DNA of 52,656 bases from contig SKIJ01000016.1 of the NCBI GenBank assembly GCA_007116495.1, forward strand, positions 1 through 52,656. The letters run 5' to 3'. This stretch comes from Cryomorphaceae bacterium (GTDB lineage: Bacteria; Bacteroidota; Bacteroidia; Flavobacteriales; Schleiferiaceae). The translations under genes were made by a program, and so were the position numbers. Positions 7,292 through 15,437 of the stretch are shown here, piece by piece. The notes below the pieces were generated by a model. The model was not told the DNA's origin and did not search any database. It worked only from the letters and a program-made list of their open reading frames with translations. The number at the start of each line of letters is the position of its first letter. Within the stretch, counting starts at the first letter, position 1.

Positions 7292-8373
7292 TGCTCAAAA
7301 TCACTGATTGGTACATACTTAAAAAGTTTCTTGGCACCTTTGTTTTGGTGTTGGTTCTCATCATGTCGATCGCTGTAGTGTTCGACGTGTCTGAGAAAAT
7401 CGAAGATTTCGTAACTAAAGACGCTCCTTTAAAAGAGATTGTCTTTGATTATTACCTAAATTTTGTGCTGTACTTTGGAAATCTCTTCAGTGCGCTTATT
7501 GTATTTATATCCACCATACTTTTTACATCGCAAATGGCCAATCGCACTGAGATTGTTGCGATTCTAACCGGGGGGATGAGTTTCAGACGAATGCTGCTTC
7601 CTTACTTTATTGGAGCTGGGATTGTGGCTTCGGGGAGTTATGTGCTCAATCACTATTTAATTCCTCGTACAAATGATGTGCGCTTGGAGTTTGATTCTAA
7701 GTATATCCATACGTTCCAGCGCACGAGTTACCGCAACATTCACCGACAAATTTTGCCCGGAGAAATGGTGTTTATGGAATCGTTCAACATCAAGCGTGGT
7801 ACAGGGTATCGCTTCACTTATGAGCGTTTTGATAATCAGGTATTACAGGTTAAGATAGCTTCAGACTTCATTCGTTACGACACGTTAAGTGGTGGCTGGA
7901 AACTCGATAATTACGTTATTCGACACATTGATGATATTGGCGTAGAGCGCCTTGAACGCGGCAAGCGTTTGGATACAACGTTTGCATTTCAGCCCGAGGA
8001 TTTAGCTCCTAGTGTTTACAATATTGAAACGCTTACGACTCCTGAACTCAAAGAGCTGATTGCAGCGGAACGCCTTCGCGGTGGAGAGAGCATTACGGGT
8101 TTCCTAATCGGGTATCACAGTCGTACAAGTTGGCCGGGAGCTACGTTTGTTTTGGTGCTGGTTGCCGTATCATTGAGTTCTCGAAAGAAGAGGGGAGGGC
8201 TGGGGTTAAACATCGCTTTAGGTCTCATTGTGTGTGTGATATATATATTCTTCATGCAAATTTCGACCACATTTGCAACCAGTGGTAACCTGAGCCCGTG
8301 GTTGGCTGTTTGGTTGCCAAATATTTTATTCACCGGCTTAGCCATATATCTATACCGCATTGCTCCTAAGTGA
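7291..8373 (+). CDS. LptF/LptG family permease (LPS export)
   Basis: A 360-residue inner-membrane permease of the YjgP/YjgQ family, which with LptB extracts lipopolysaccharide from the inner membrane and passes it to the LptC-A-D bridge. I use the ATG at 7291, which overlaps the tgt stop (TGATG); an upstream in-frame start at 7249 lies inside tgt. Three N-terminal membrane helices (about 15-35, 55-80, 100-120), a periplasmic beta-rich domain (about 130-265) and three C-terminal helices match the family. Whether it is LptF or LptG cannot be decided; only one is present in the window. Pairing of tgt with this permease is common in Bacteroidota. Confidence 0.9.
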   Translation: MLKITDWYILKKFLGTFVLVLVLIMSIAVVFDVSEKIEDFVTKDAPLKEIVFDYYLNFVLYFGNLFSALIVFISTILFTSQMANRTEIVAILTGGMSFRRMLLPYFIGAGIVASGSYVLNHYLIPRTNDVRLEFDSKYIHTFQRTSYRNIHRQILPGEMVFMESFNIKRGTGYRFTYERFDNQVLQVKIASDFIRYDTLSGGWKLDNYVIRHIDDIGVERLERGKRLDTTFAFQPEDLAPSVYNIETLTTPELKELIAAERLRGGESITGFLIGYHSRTSWPGATFVLVLVAVSLSSRKKRGGLGLNIALGLIVCVIYIFFMQISTTFATSGNLSPWLAVWLPNILFTGLAIYLYRIAPK

Positions 8374-9292
8374 AAAATCCGCTCTTTGGCGACTACATAT
8401 CGTTGTGTTTGTTTGGGGGTTTACGGCCATTTTAGGCCGCCTAATCTCGTTAGACGCCGTTTCTTTAGTTTGGCACCGTATGCTCATTGCAGTTGCGGTG
8501 CTGTTGGTCTATTTAATGGCGCGTAAAAAATTACAACCGCTGTCGTTTCGCAATGCACTCCCTGTATTATCAGCAGGATTGGTCATTGCAGCTCACTGGA
8601 TTACGTTCTTTTTAGCCATTAAAGTTGCGAATGTTTCCATTACATTGGCAATGATGTCTACAGCGGCACTGTTTGCATCCCTATTGGAGCCATTGTTTTT
8701 TCGGCGAAAAATAGATGTTTTGGAAATTGGTTTGGGTGTGATTGTCGTTGGCGGTTTGTACATGATTTTTAGAGCAGATGATACTCATTTAGTCGGTATG
8801 ATGATTGCCTTGTGCTCGGCTTTTTTGTCGGCTCTTTTCAGTGTTGTAAATGGCAAACTCATTAAGCGTCATAAGCCTACTACTATAACTGCCTACGAAT
8901 TATTGGGAGGTGTGATCGGTATTTCGTTGTACATGCTTACGGCTGGTAAGTTTTCTCAAGATATGTTTGCTTTGGGTAACTGTACCGAAGGAGGTTTTTG
9001 GGGTTTATTAGGTGGGTATTGCGATTTGACACTGCTGCTGCTTTTGGGAACTGTCTGCACAGCTTGGGCATTTATAGAATCGGTTGCTGTGATGAAGTAC
9101 CTCTCTCCTTACACTGTAGTGTTGAGCATCAATATGGAGCCTGTATACGGAATTGTGTTGGCATTTTTGTTTTTTGGTGAAAGTGAACGAATGAATCCCC
9201 TCTTTTACGTTGGCACGCTCGTTATCTTGTCGGCGCTATTTACCGAGGCTTACGTGAAGCGAAGACGTAAACGAATTGCCGAAAACCAGTAG
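8360..9292 (+). CDS. EamA/DMT family transporter
   Basis: A 310-residue protein with ten hydrophobic helices arranged as two EamA repeats, as in drug/metabolite transporters; the substrate is unknown. The reading frame offers a TTG at 8360 giving L-L-S-E-K-S-A-L-W-R followed by the first helix. The next in-frame ATG falls inside helix 2, so I accept TTG, with a 14-bp overlap with the permease gene. It ends with a basic K-R-R-R-K-R tail, typical of a cytoplasmic C-terminus. It is the third gene of the tgt operon and convergent with rmuC. Confidence 0.88.
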   Translation: MLLSEKSALWRLHIVVFVWGFTAILGRLISLDAVSLVWHRMLIAVAVLLVYLMARKKLQPLSFRNALPVLSAGLVIAAHWITFFLAIKVANVSITLAMMSTAALFASLLEPLFFRRKIDVLEIGLGVIVVGGLYMIFRADDTHLVGMMIALCSAFLSALFSVVNGKLIKRHKPTTITAYELLGGVIGISLYMLTAGKFSQDMFALGNCTEGGFWGLLGGYCDLTLLLLLGTVCTAWAFIESVAVMKYLSPYTVVLSINMEPVYGIVLAFLFFGESERMNPLFYVGTLVILSALFTEAYVKRRRKRIAENQ

Positions 9293-9343
9293 AAAAAACA
9301 CTGTACATTGATGGTTTAATTTAACTTAGTTGATGGGGACTTT

Positions 9344-10741
9344 CTATTTGGGTAAGGACTTTTTACTTTTAACCCCCAAGGCTTTGAGCTGTTCGGTTTG
9401 CCTTATTAAGTTGCCTTTACCATCCGATAGTTGAGAAAATGCGCGTTTGTGCGCGGTATTTGCTTTATCTAAATGCTTTCCAATGTCGTCGAGGTTTTCT
9501 ACAAACCCAACAAATTTGTCATATAATTTCGCGCCTCTTTCGGCTATCTCCATCGCATTTTGATTTTGATATTCGCGTTTCCATAGATCCTCAATCATTT
9601 TTAGTGCAGCAATGAGGTTGGTAGGTGAGATTAGTAAAATCCGTTTTTGGTATGCGTAATCCCATAGACTTTGATCGTGTTTAAGCGCCTCGAGATAGGC
9701 GGGTTCGTTAGGGACAAACATCATCACGAAATCCAAGCTTGAGGTGTGTTCTTGGTAGTTTTTATTTGATAATTGGTCGATGTGTGTGCGGATGGCACTC
9801 AGGTGATCGTTTAGATGTTTTTTCTGTTCATTGGTGTCCTCTGTTTCGGTAAATCGCGTGTAGGCATTTAGAGAGACCTTGGCGTCTATAATGACATTTC
9901 GGTTATCGGGGTAAGCAATGATTACATCCGGTTGCATGCGTTGACCGTGTTCATTCTTCATTGTCTTTCCATTTTCATCGCGAAGTGTTTGTTGCACATG
10001 GTATTCGCGCCCCTTTTCCAAACCGGAATTTTCTAAAATGTTTTCCAGTATCATTTGTCCCCAATCGCCTTGCTTTTTACTGCTTCCTTTAAGCGCACGT
10101 GTTAGGTTATTGGCTTCTTCGCTAATGCGCTGGTTGAGCAGCATGAGTTTTTCTACTTCTTTTCCCAAAGAAAACCGCTCCTTAGCTTCTGTGGAGTAAA
10201 CGTCGCTAACTTTTTTTTCGAATGATTTGATGTTTTCTTGGAGGGGTTTAAGTATGTCTTGAAGTTGTTTTTCATTTTGCCTCGTAAAGCGGGAGGTCTT
10301 TTCGTCTAGAATCTTGTTGGCCAACGATTCAAATTCGAGGTGAAATTGCTTGGTTCTTTTTTCCATTTCATCTGCTTGCATGGCAAGTTTTTCATCTGCA
10401 GATTTGTTAAGGGCTCTTAAGGTTGCGATTTCACTTTCATAATAACGCATGCCCTTTTCCCACTCATCGCGTTTTTGCTTGAGTTCTCTACACTCACGCT
10501 CGATGACTTTGAAATCAATGTGCAACTGCTTTAACTCATTTGAAATATGGCTTAATTCTCGTAAAAGACGTTCGTTTTTAGATTCCTTCGATATCGTTTC
10601 TTTTTCTAATTCTTCATTTAGGCGTTTGCAGTCATTGATTGTTTTTACAAGCACATCACGCTTGCCTTTTCCCATTATGTATGCGAAAAGGAAACCAAAA
10701 GTCATGGCGCCAATCACGAGTACTAAATGCGTTGTGGTCAT
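9344..10741 (-). CDS. rmuC: RmuC family DNA recombination protein
   Basis: A 465-residue protein. One N-terminal transmembrane helix (about 5-23), a long predicted coiled coil (about 30-215), then the RmuC domain with G-D-W-G-Q-M-I-L-E (225-233), P-D-V-I-I-A-Y-P-D and I-I-D-A-K-V-S-L-N-A-Y, the last resembling a nuclease-like D-A-K motif. RmuC in E. coli limits recombination at inverted repeats, and its mechanism is not settled. The gene is convergent with the EamA gene and divergent from the anchored protein at 10874. Its leader contains an 8-bp dyad (10776-10803). Confidence 0.9.
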   Translation of the reverse strand: MTTTHLVLVIGAMTFGFLFAYIMGKGKRDVLVKTINDCKRLNEELEKETISKESKNERLLRELSHISNELKQLHIDFKVIERECRELKQKRDEWEKGMRYYESEIATLRALNKSADEKLAMQADEMEKRTKQFHLEFESLANKILDEKTSRFTRQNEKQLQDILKPLQENIKSFEKKVSDVYSTEAKERFSLGKEVEKLMLLNQRISEEANNLTRALKGSSKKQGDWGQMILENILENSGLEKGREYHVQQTLRDENGKTMKNEHGQRMQPDVIIAYPDNRNVIIDAKVSLNAYTRFTETEDTNEQKKHLNDHLSAIRTHIDQLSNKNYQEHTSSLDFVMMFVPNEPAYLEALKHDQSLWDYAYQKRILLISPTNLIAALKMIEDLWKREYQNQNAMEIAERGAKLYDKFVGFVENLDDIGKHLDKANTAHKRAFSQLSDGKGNLIRQTEQLKALGVKSKKSLPK

Positions 10742-10775
10742 GATTTATTTTTAAGTGTTTGTAAATGAGTGATGT

Positions 10776-10803
10776 TTTGCGCATTGTTATCATTGTGCGC
10801 AAA
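10776..10803. promoter_or_regulatory. 8-bp inverted repeat in the rmuC leader
   Basis: TTTGCGCA at 10776-10783 and its exact complement TGCGCAAA at 10796-10803, with a 12-base spacer. It lies between the rmuC start codon and the minus-strand promoter element at 10825, so it would be transcribed as a hairpin, or serve as a protein-binding dyad shared with the divergent gene. Confidence 0.4.
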
Positions 10804-10824
10804 TGAAATTCTGTTTTACGCATA

Positions 10825-10832
10825 CAAAAATA
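10825..10832 (-). promoter_or_regulatory. Candidate promoter -7 element, rmuC
   Basis: Minus-strand TATTTTTG, an exact TAnnTTTG match about 83 bp before the rmuC ATG. It sits back to back with the plus-strand element at 10838. Confidence 0.35.
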
Positions 10833-10837
10833 AGTTT

Positions 10838-10845
10838 TAGATTTG
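10838..10845 (+). promoter_or_regulatory. Promoter -7 element for the 10874-15400 cluster
   Basis: TAGATTTG, 28 bp upstream of the ATG at 10874. The five genes that follow are nearly gapless, so this could drive the whole cluster up to tilS. Confidence 0.4.
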
Positions 10846-10873
10846 CCACATACTATCATCACAAACGATTATT

Positions 10874-11482
10874 ATGAACAAACAGGTTGCATTAGGAATC
10901 AAAATTGGTTTAGTCATACTCAATGCTGTATTGTTGTATGTTCTTTATGATTCCATCAATAAACCCATTCGTTTTAAGGAGTTGCGCAATGATCGTCATG
11001 AAGTTGTTAAAAATAGACTCATGGAAATTCGCGAACTTCAAGTAGCCTACAAAAATGAAACGGGTGAATATGCCGATGACTTTGATCAACTGTTTGCTTT
11101 TGCAGATACTGGTCTTATAAAAATTGAAGAGCGCAAAGATTCATCATTTATTTATTTCGATGAGGTCTATCAAACGGATTTGGAGCGCGATACCATTATT
11201 GTTCGCGTAATCGATGAAGTTCCCGTTATTGAACATTTGTTTGGTGAGGGTTTTGACTTAGAGAAACTCCGATTTGTTCCTTACACAAAGCGCCAAGTCG
11301 AATTTGAAATGCAGAGCAGTTTTGTTTATCGTGCAGACTCCCGGTTGCCAACAGTTGAAATAGTAGCCTACGATACAGACATCCTCGCTGATTTGGAAGA
11401 TGAGTATAGTATATTTTTTGATTACGACTTTCGACTCCAAATTGGCAATATTGCCGAACCTAATATTAGTGGTAATTGGTAA
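10874..11482 (+). CDS. Membrane-anchored protein of unknown function
   Basis: A 202-residue protein with an uncleaved N-terminal helix (about 5-25, V-A-L-G-I-K-I-G-L-V-I-L-N) and a soluble acidic domain predicted to face the periplasm. After the helix comes a stretch, E-L-R-N-D-R-H-E-V-V then R-E-L-Q-V-A-Y-K-N-E-T-G-E-Y, that recalls pseudopilin-like small proteins with a long anchor helix; this is a resemblance, not an assignment. I do not recognise a named family. The gene lies 5 bp ahead of the DUF3822 gene, so cotranscription is likely, though a terminator-like hairpin begins 37 bp after its stop. Confidence 0.75.
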   Translation: MNKQVALGIKIGLVILNAVLLYVLYDSINKPIRFKELRNDRHEVVKNRLMEIRELQVAYKNETGEYADDFDQLFAFADTGLIKIEERKDSSFIYFDEVYQTDLERDTIIVRVIDEVPVIEHLFGEGFDLEKLRFVPYTKRQVEFEMQSSFVYRADSRLPTVEIVAYDTDILADLEDEYSIFFDYDFRLQIGNIAEPNISGNW

Positions 11483-11487
11483 AGCCT

Positions 11488-12288
11488 ATGGCGCATAGTG
11501 CCCTCATCCAAGATTTTTTCATCCCGGTTACAGACGATGCTCTGTCCGGGATGACTTTTTTTACAATCTTGTTGAAGGGGTATGAGGAGGGAATTACCGC
11601 AATTGTCCTAAAAGACGAAAAGGTTATAAATTACGGAAATTGGTCTTTTGATGATGCGCTTACGTTTTTAGAAAAAGAAGCTGCACTAAGAGACCTATAT
11701 CCAGACTTGTTTGATGCAGCTTCAGTCATTCAACGTTTATGGGGCGGTAGACGTTATGCAATAGTTGATGAAGCGTATGTTCCCAAGCAGGCCAATGCTG
11801 TATTGGAAAAAGTGACTGGTAAACGTGGATCTGAAGCGCACATTACATCTGTGCCTTTGTTTGAATCTTATCACGCCTTGGTCAATGTTCCTGCTGATTG
11901 CCCATGGGTTTTCGGCAACACTTTTTTTTCTCATCTAAAGCAAAAATGCAACCGTCACCCAACAGCTTTTTTATTTGCAGATGGCCCCTTCGCAACGATT
12001 CATGTGTATGATGGTGTACGTTGGGTTCTCAGTGTTCCCTATACCGCTCAACAAGTAGAAGATGCGTGCTATTTTGTGCTGTATGCGTTAGAGGAGCTCG
12101 AGATGGTTGCTAGTAAAACCAATTTATTTTATGCCGGTATTGGCTTTGACGAGCACGGCGTTAAAGAGGTTTTAGAACGCTTTATGGCAAGTGTTCATTC
12201 ATTGCCTATTGAGAAATGGAGCATCAATCATCAACTACAACAGCATGCTGTTGCGTTAGAATCTTACGTTTATTATGCGAATCATTAG
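11488..12288 (+). CDS. DUF3822 family protein
   Basis: A 266-residue protein of the DUF3822 family, which in Bacteroidota commonly precedes rsmD; function unknown. The first ATG in frame is at 11488 (M-A-H-S-A-L-I-Q). The fold of the family resembles the actin-like ATPase group in my recollection, but I see no clear phosphate-binding motif to cite. Its last 14 bp overlap rsmD. Codons 11 to 22 coincide with a GC-rich hairpin followed by seven T residues, an unusual place for a terminator-like structure. Confidence 0.8.
   Translation: MAHSALIQDFFIPVTDDALSGMTFFTILLKGYEEGITAIVLKDEKVINYGNWSFDDALTFLEKEAALRDLYPDLFDAASVIQRLWGGRRYAIVDEAYVPKQANAVLEKVTGKRGSEAHITSVPLFESYHALVNVPADCPWVFGNTFFSHLKQKCNRHPTAFLFADGPFATIHVYDGVRWVLSVPYTAQQVEDACYFVLYALEELEMVASKTNLFYAGIGFDEHGVKEVLERFMASVHSLPIEKWSINHQLQQHAVALESYVYYANH
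11520..11562 (+). terminator. Terminator-like hairpin inside the DUF3822 coding start
   Basis: CATCCCGG at 11520-11527 pairs with CCGGGATG at 11546-11553. An adjoining T-A pair makes nine base pairs, and an inner CAGA/TCTG stem adds four. A run of seven T follows at 11556-11562, so on the plus strand it has the form of an intrinsic terminator. It begins 37 bp after the stop of the 10874 gene but lies within codons of the next gene. Confidence 0.5.
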
Positions 12289-12829
12289 TGGATCTATGCG
12301 CGGGAAACAGATCCGTGCCCCTCGTGACTTGCCGGTTCGGCCAACCACCGATATGGCAAAAGAAGGTCTTTTCAATATACTCAACAACCGATTCTTTTTC
12401 GACGATGTTAAACTACTTGATTTATTTAGTGGTATTGGAAGCATTACTCTGGAAATGTTGTCGCGGGGTTGCCAACAGATAACAGCAGTTGATAATCATC
12501 GCGGTTGTGTTTTGTTTTTGCAAAAGGTGTTGGATGACATCAATGCAGATGGTATTGAGGTGGTAAAAGCAGATGCCTTGGCATATTTGCGAAGCGCGTA
12601 CGCGACTTACGATATCGTTTTTGCTGATCCGCCCTATGAGTTTCCTGATTATGACGAAATCATTCATTTAGTATTTGACCGTGAATTGCTTAAAACTGAT
12701 GGCGTTTTGATACTGGAACACGATCGCCGCAGAGATTTCAGTCAACATCCAATGTTTAACGAACAGCGCAACTACGGAGGCGTTTCGTTTTCATTCTTTT
12801 CAGAAAAAACCATTGATGTCATTGCGTAA
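12275..12829 (+). CDS. rsmD: 16S rRNA (guanine(966)-N(2))-methyltransferase RsmD
   Basis: A 184-residue Rossmann-fold methyltransferase. The N-terminus M-R-I-I-S-G-S-M-R-G-K with R-P-T-T-D-M-A-K-E-G-L-F-N is the RsmD signature; L-D-L-F-S-G-I-G-S is the SAM-binding motif I; and A-D-P-P-Y is the catalytic motif IV used by N6/N2 methyltransferases. It methylates G966 of 16S rRNA during assembly of the small subunit. The length is typical. It overlaps the DUF3822 gene by 14 bp and is followed 22 bp later by pabB. Confidence 0.94.
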   Translation: MRIISGSMRGKQIRAPRDLPVRPTTDMAKEGLFNILNNRFFFDDVKLLDLFSGIGSITLEMLSRGCQQITAVDNHRGCVLFLQKVLDDINADGIEVVKADALAYLRSAYATYDIVFADPPYEFPDYDEIIHLVFDRELLKTDGVLILEHDRRRDFSQHPMFNEQRNYGGVSFSFFSEKTIDVIA

Positions 12830-12851
12830 TCGCAAAACCTCTTGAATTTGC

Positions 12852-14114
12852 ATGCAGGCTTTCAGCACATACTCAAAAAAACAAGTAGCTACAGGAATTA
12901 CTCAGCGGGAGCTGTATGGTATCATTAGTATGCTTCCCGATAATGATTATCGTTCAATATTGTTGGGTAAGGATGATATGCTCGGTCGTTACGATGCGTT
13001 AGTCGCTTGGGGCGCGAACGAGGTTTCCAATTCCTTTGGTTCACTTAGCGAAGGGCTTTGGTGGTTTGGTCATATTCCTTACGATGCCCACGAGGAATGG
13101 TCGGGTGTTTCATCGCAGCACACCCCCTTTATCGGATTTCCAAAATGCACTTTTTTTTCGCCAAGATTTGTTCTAGCCATTCAAAACGGCTGCGCAACGC
13201 TACATTACCTAGAGGGCGATCAGCAGGAAGCCGATAGATGGTGGGCCTCACTGACTTTGAAAAAAACACGTCACGGTCCTGACTCCAAGATGGTTATCAT
13301 CCCAAAGATGTCACGCAAACATTATTTGGATGCAGTTTCTTCACTGAAAGTTCATTTAAAACGTGGTGATATTTATGAAGTTAACTATTGTCAGTTTTTC
13401 AATGGCGAGGCTAGCCTCCATCCGCTGCGTGATTTCACCCATTGGATGAGTCGAACCAGTGCGCCTTTTTCGGCACTATATCAATGTAATCGGCATTATC
13501 TTTTTTCCGCTTCACCTGAGCGCTTCATTTGCAAGCGAAACAATCGATTGTACGCCCAACCAATTAAGGGAACCGCTCCACGCCATTCGAATCCAGAAAT
13601 GGACGATGCGCAAAAAAAAGCATTGAAAAATAGTGAGAAAGAAAGAGCGGAAAATGTGATGATTGTTGATTTAATGCGCAATGATTTGTCAAGAATTGCC
13701 CAACGTGATTCGGTCGTTGTTGAGGAGCTTTTTGGGATATATTCGTTTTCCCAAGTTCATCAAATGATTTCGACCATTTCCGCGTCCGTATTGCCTGGTG
13801 TTGGGTTTTCAGACATCATCCAATCCACGTTTCCCATGGGCTCTATGACGGGGGCGCCCAAGCATAGCGCAATGATGTTAATCGATCAACACGAAACGCA
13901 GCGAAGAGAGCTTTTCTCCGGGTCTGTTGGCTATATTGAGCCAAATGGTGATTTTGATTTTAACGTGGTGATTCGGTCTCTTCAGTACAACGATGAACTT
14001 GGAATAGCAACCGCAGGAGCGGGAAGTGCCATTACATACCTTTCCGATTCGGAAATGGAGTACGAAGAGTGTTTATGGAAATTGTCCACCATTAAAAAAA
14101 TTACATCGCCATGA
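12852..14114 (+). CDS. pabB: Aminodeoxychorismate synthase component I (chorismate-binding enzyme)
   Basis: A 420-residue chorismate-utilising enzyme. The P-I-K-G-T motif at about 237-241, with its lysine, is the mark of PabB (anthranilate synthase usually has P-I-A-G-T), so the likely product is 4-amino-4-deoxychorismate for folate. Other family motifs follow: E-R-A-E-N-V-M-I-V-D-L-M-R-N-D-L-S, F-P-M-G-S-M-T-G-A-P-K, and G-S-V-G-Y near the end. No glutamine amidotransferase (pabA) or lyase is adjacent; folP, another folate gene, is about 33 kb away in this window. It overlaps tilS by 4 bp (ATGA). Confidence 0.9.
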   Translation: MQAFSTYSKKQVATGITQRELYGIISMLPDNDYRSILLGKDDMLGRYDALVAWGANEVSNSFGSLSEGLWWFGHIPYDAHEEWSGVSSQHTPFIGFPKCTFFSPRFVLAIQNGCATLHYLEGDQQEADRWWASLTLKKTRHGPDSKMVIIPKMSRKHYLDAVSSLKVHLKRGDIYEVNYCQFFNGEASLHPLRDFTHWMSRTSAPFSALYQCNRHYLFSASPERFICKRNNRLYAQPIKGTAPRHSNPEMDDAQKKALKNSEKERAENVMIVDLMRNDLSRIAQRDSVVVEELFGIYSFSQVHQMISTISASVLPGVGFSDIIQSTFPMGSMTGAPKHSAMMLIDQHETQRRELFSGSVGYIEPNGDFDFNVVIRSLQYNDELGIATAGAGSAITYLSDSEMEYEECLWKLSTIKKITSP

Positions 14115-15400
14115 ATCGAAAGACGATTGTGGCAGCTTTTCAGCGCGCAGGCGTACAGCCTGATGATGCTTTGTTGATTGCTTGCAGTGGTGGTCTTGAC
14201 AGTGTTGTTTTAGCTTACATTGCGAAAGAAATGCACTACCGCTTAGCTTTGGCGCACGTAAACCATCATACAAGAAAGGACGCTTCGCAAAAGGATGAGC
14301 GTTTTGTTGCCAGCCTTGCTCATTCGCTAGGTGTGCCTTTTTTTCGTGCTGATTTTTACTTTGATGCCAAAGGAAATTTTCAACAAAAGGCGAGAGATTT
14401 TCGGTACAAGTGGTTTGATGCGATTTCCAAAAAACACGGATATCATTGGATTTGTACCGCCCACCATTTAGATGACCAACGCGAAACTGTGATGCAAAAA
14501 ATGCTGCGAGGAGCAGGTGTTCAATCGTTAGGGGGAATCCGTGAGAAACGCGGTAATCGCTTGAGACCCCTGCTTGCAGTATCCAAAGGAGAGCTCCGTA
14601 AATATGCCCTTGAGAATGCTATAATATGGCGGGAAGATGCATCCAACGATACAATCCATTATGAGCGAAATTACGTTCGTCACATCCTCCTTCCTCACGC
14701 ATCATCTATGCATTCACGAGGTTTAAAAGGGTTTGATGTAACAATGGCTCATTTTGCTGATCAATCCTTACGCTTAGATCAATTGCTGCAGTGGTGGCGA
14801 GGAAAAATAATGCGCGAACTACCGGGAATGCTCGAAGTTGATCTCGATGCTTTGCCGCCGGGAGAACACAGAGCTAAATGGCTCGCCGATGTGCTTTTGC
14901 CTTGGGGGCAGTTCAATACAAAAATGATTCTTGAAAAGGCCGAAGTTGGAGCGTCGGCGCAAACCATTCAAGGTAAACACACATTAGCAACCTCGTTGGC
15001 ACGTGTGTTTTTGACACAAGCTCAATTACCTGATATTAAGTTTTTTTCATGGTCGAATAAAGGAGTTCGTCTAAATGGGCACCAGCGTTTTGACGTTAAG
15101 GTTAATGGCACACAACAAAATGAATTGGACTCCATGCGCATTCCATCTTCCTTTCTGGCTGAAGCTATTATTCGTCAGCCTCAACATGGAGATCGACTCA
15201 AAATGCACACGGGCATTACAAAGAAGCTATCGGATTTTCTTCTGGAAAAGCGCATTCCTCAGCCGCTGCGCACACGAATGATTTGGTTGTTTTGCTTTAA
15301 CGGCGAAATACTTTGGATTCCCGATTTGTATTCTCACCCGGATTGTGGAAAACATGCAAAAGAAACGTGTAATATTGCGTTTTACAGCCCGTTGTTTTAA
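14111..15400 (+). CDS. tilS: tRNA(Ile)-lysidine synthase
   Basis: A 429-residue PP-loop ATPase that converts the wobble cytidine of tRNA-Ile(CAU) to lysidine. The P-loop S-G-G-L-D-S is at 26-31, followed by L-A-H-V-N-H-H-T-R and C-T-A-H-H-L-D-D-Q-R-E-T, both family signatures. The middle contains the substrate-binding helical part, and the C-terminal domain (from about 360) ends with L-F-C-F-N-G-E-I-L-W-I-P-D, typical of full-length TilS. The gene ends the 10874-15400 cluster; dsbD follows from its own promoter. Confidence 0.94.
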   Translation: MNRKTIVAAFQRAGVQPDDALLIACSGGLDSVVLAYIAKEMHYRLALAHVNHHTRKDASQKDERFVASLAHSLGVPFFRADFYFDAKGNFQQKARDFRYKWFDAISKKHGYHWICTAHHLDDQRETVMQKMLRGAGVQSLGGIREKRGNRLRPLLAVSKGELRKYALENAIIWREDASNDTIHYERNYVRHILLPHASSMHSRGLKGFDVTMAHFADQSLRLDQLLQWWRGKIMRELPGMLEVDLDALPPGEHRAKWLADVLLPWGQFNTKMILEKAEVGASAQTIQGKHTLATSLARVFLTQAQLPDIKFFSWSNKGVRLNGHQRFDVKVNGTQQNELDSMRIPSSFLAEAIIRQPQHGDRLKMHTGITKKLSDFLLEKRIPQPLRTRMIWLFCFNGEILWIPDLYSHPDCGKHAKETCNIAFYSPLF

Positions 15401-15410
15401 ACGAAAGTCA

Positions 15411-15418
15411 TACTTTTG
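15411..15418 (+). promoter_or_regulatory. Promoter -7 element, dsbD
   Basis: TACTTTTG, 19 bp before the dsbD ATG, in the 37-bp gap after tilS. A TTG at 15392-15394, 16 bp upstream of the element, could serve as -33. Confidence 0.5.
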
Positions 15419-15437
15419 ACCTTCCAAATTTTTTGAT

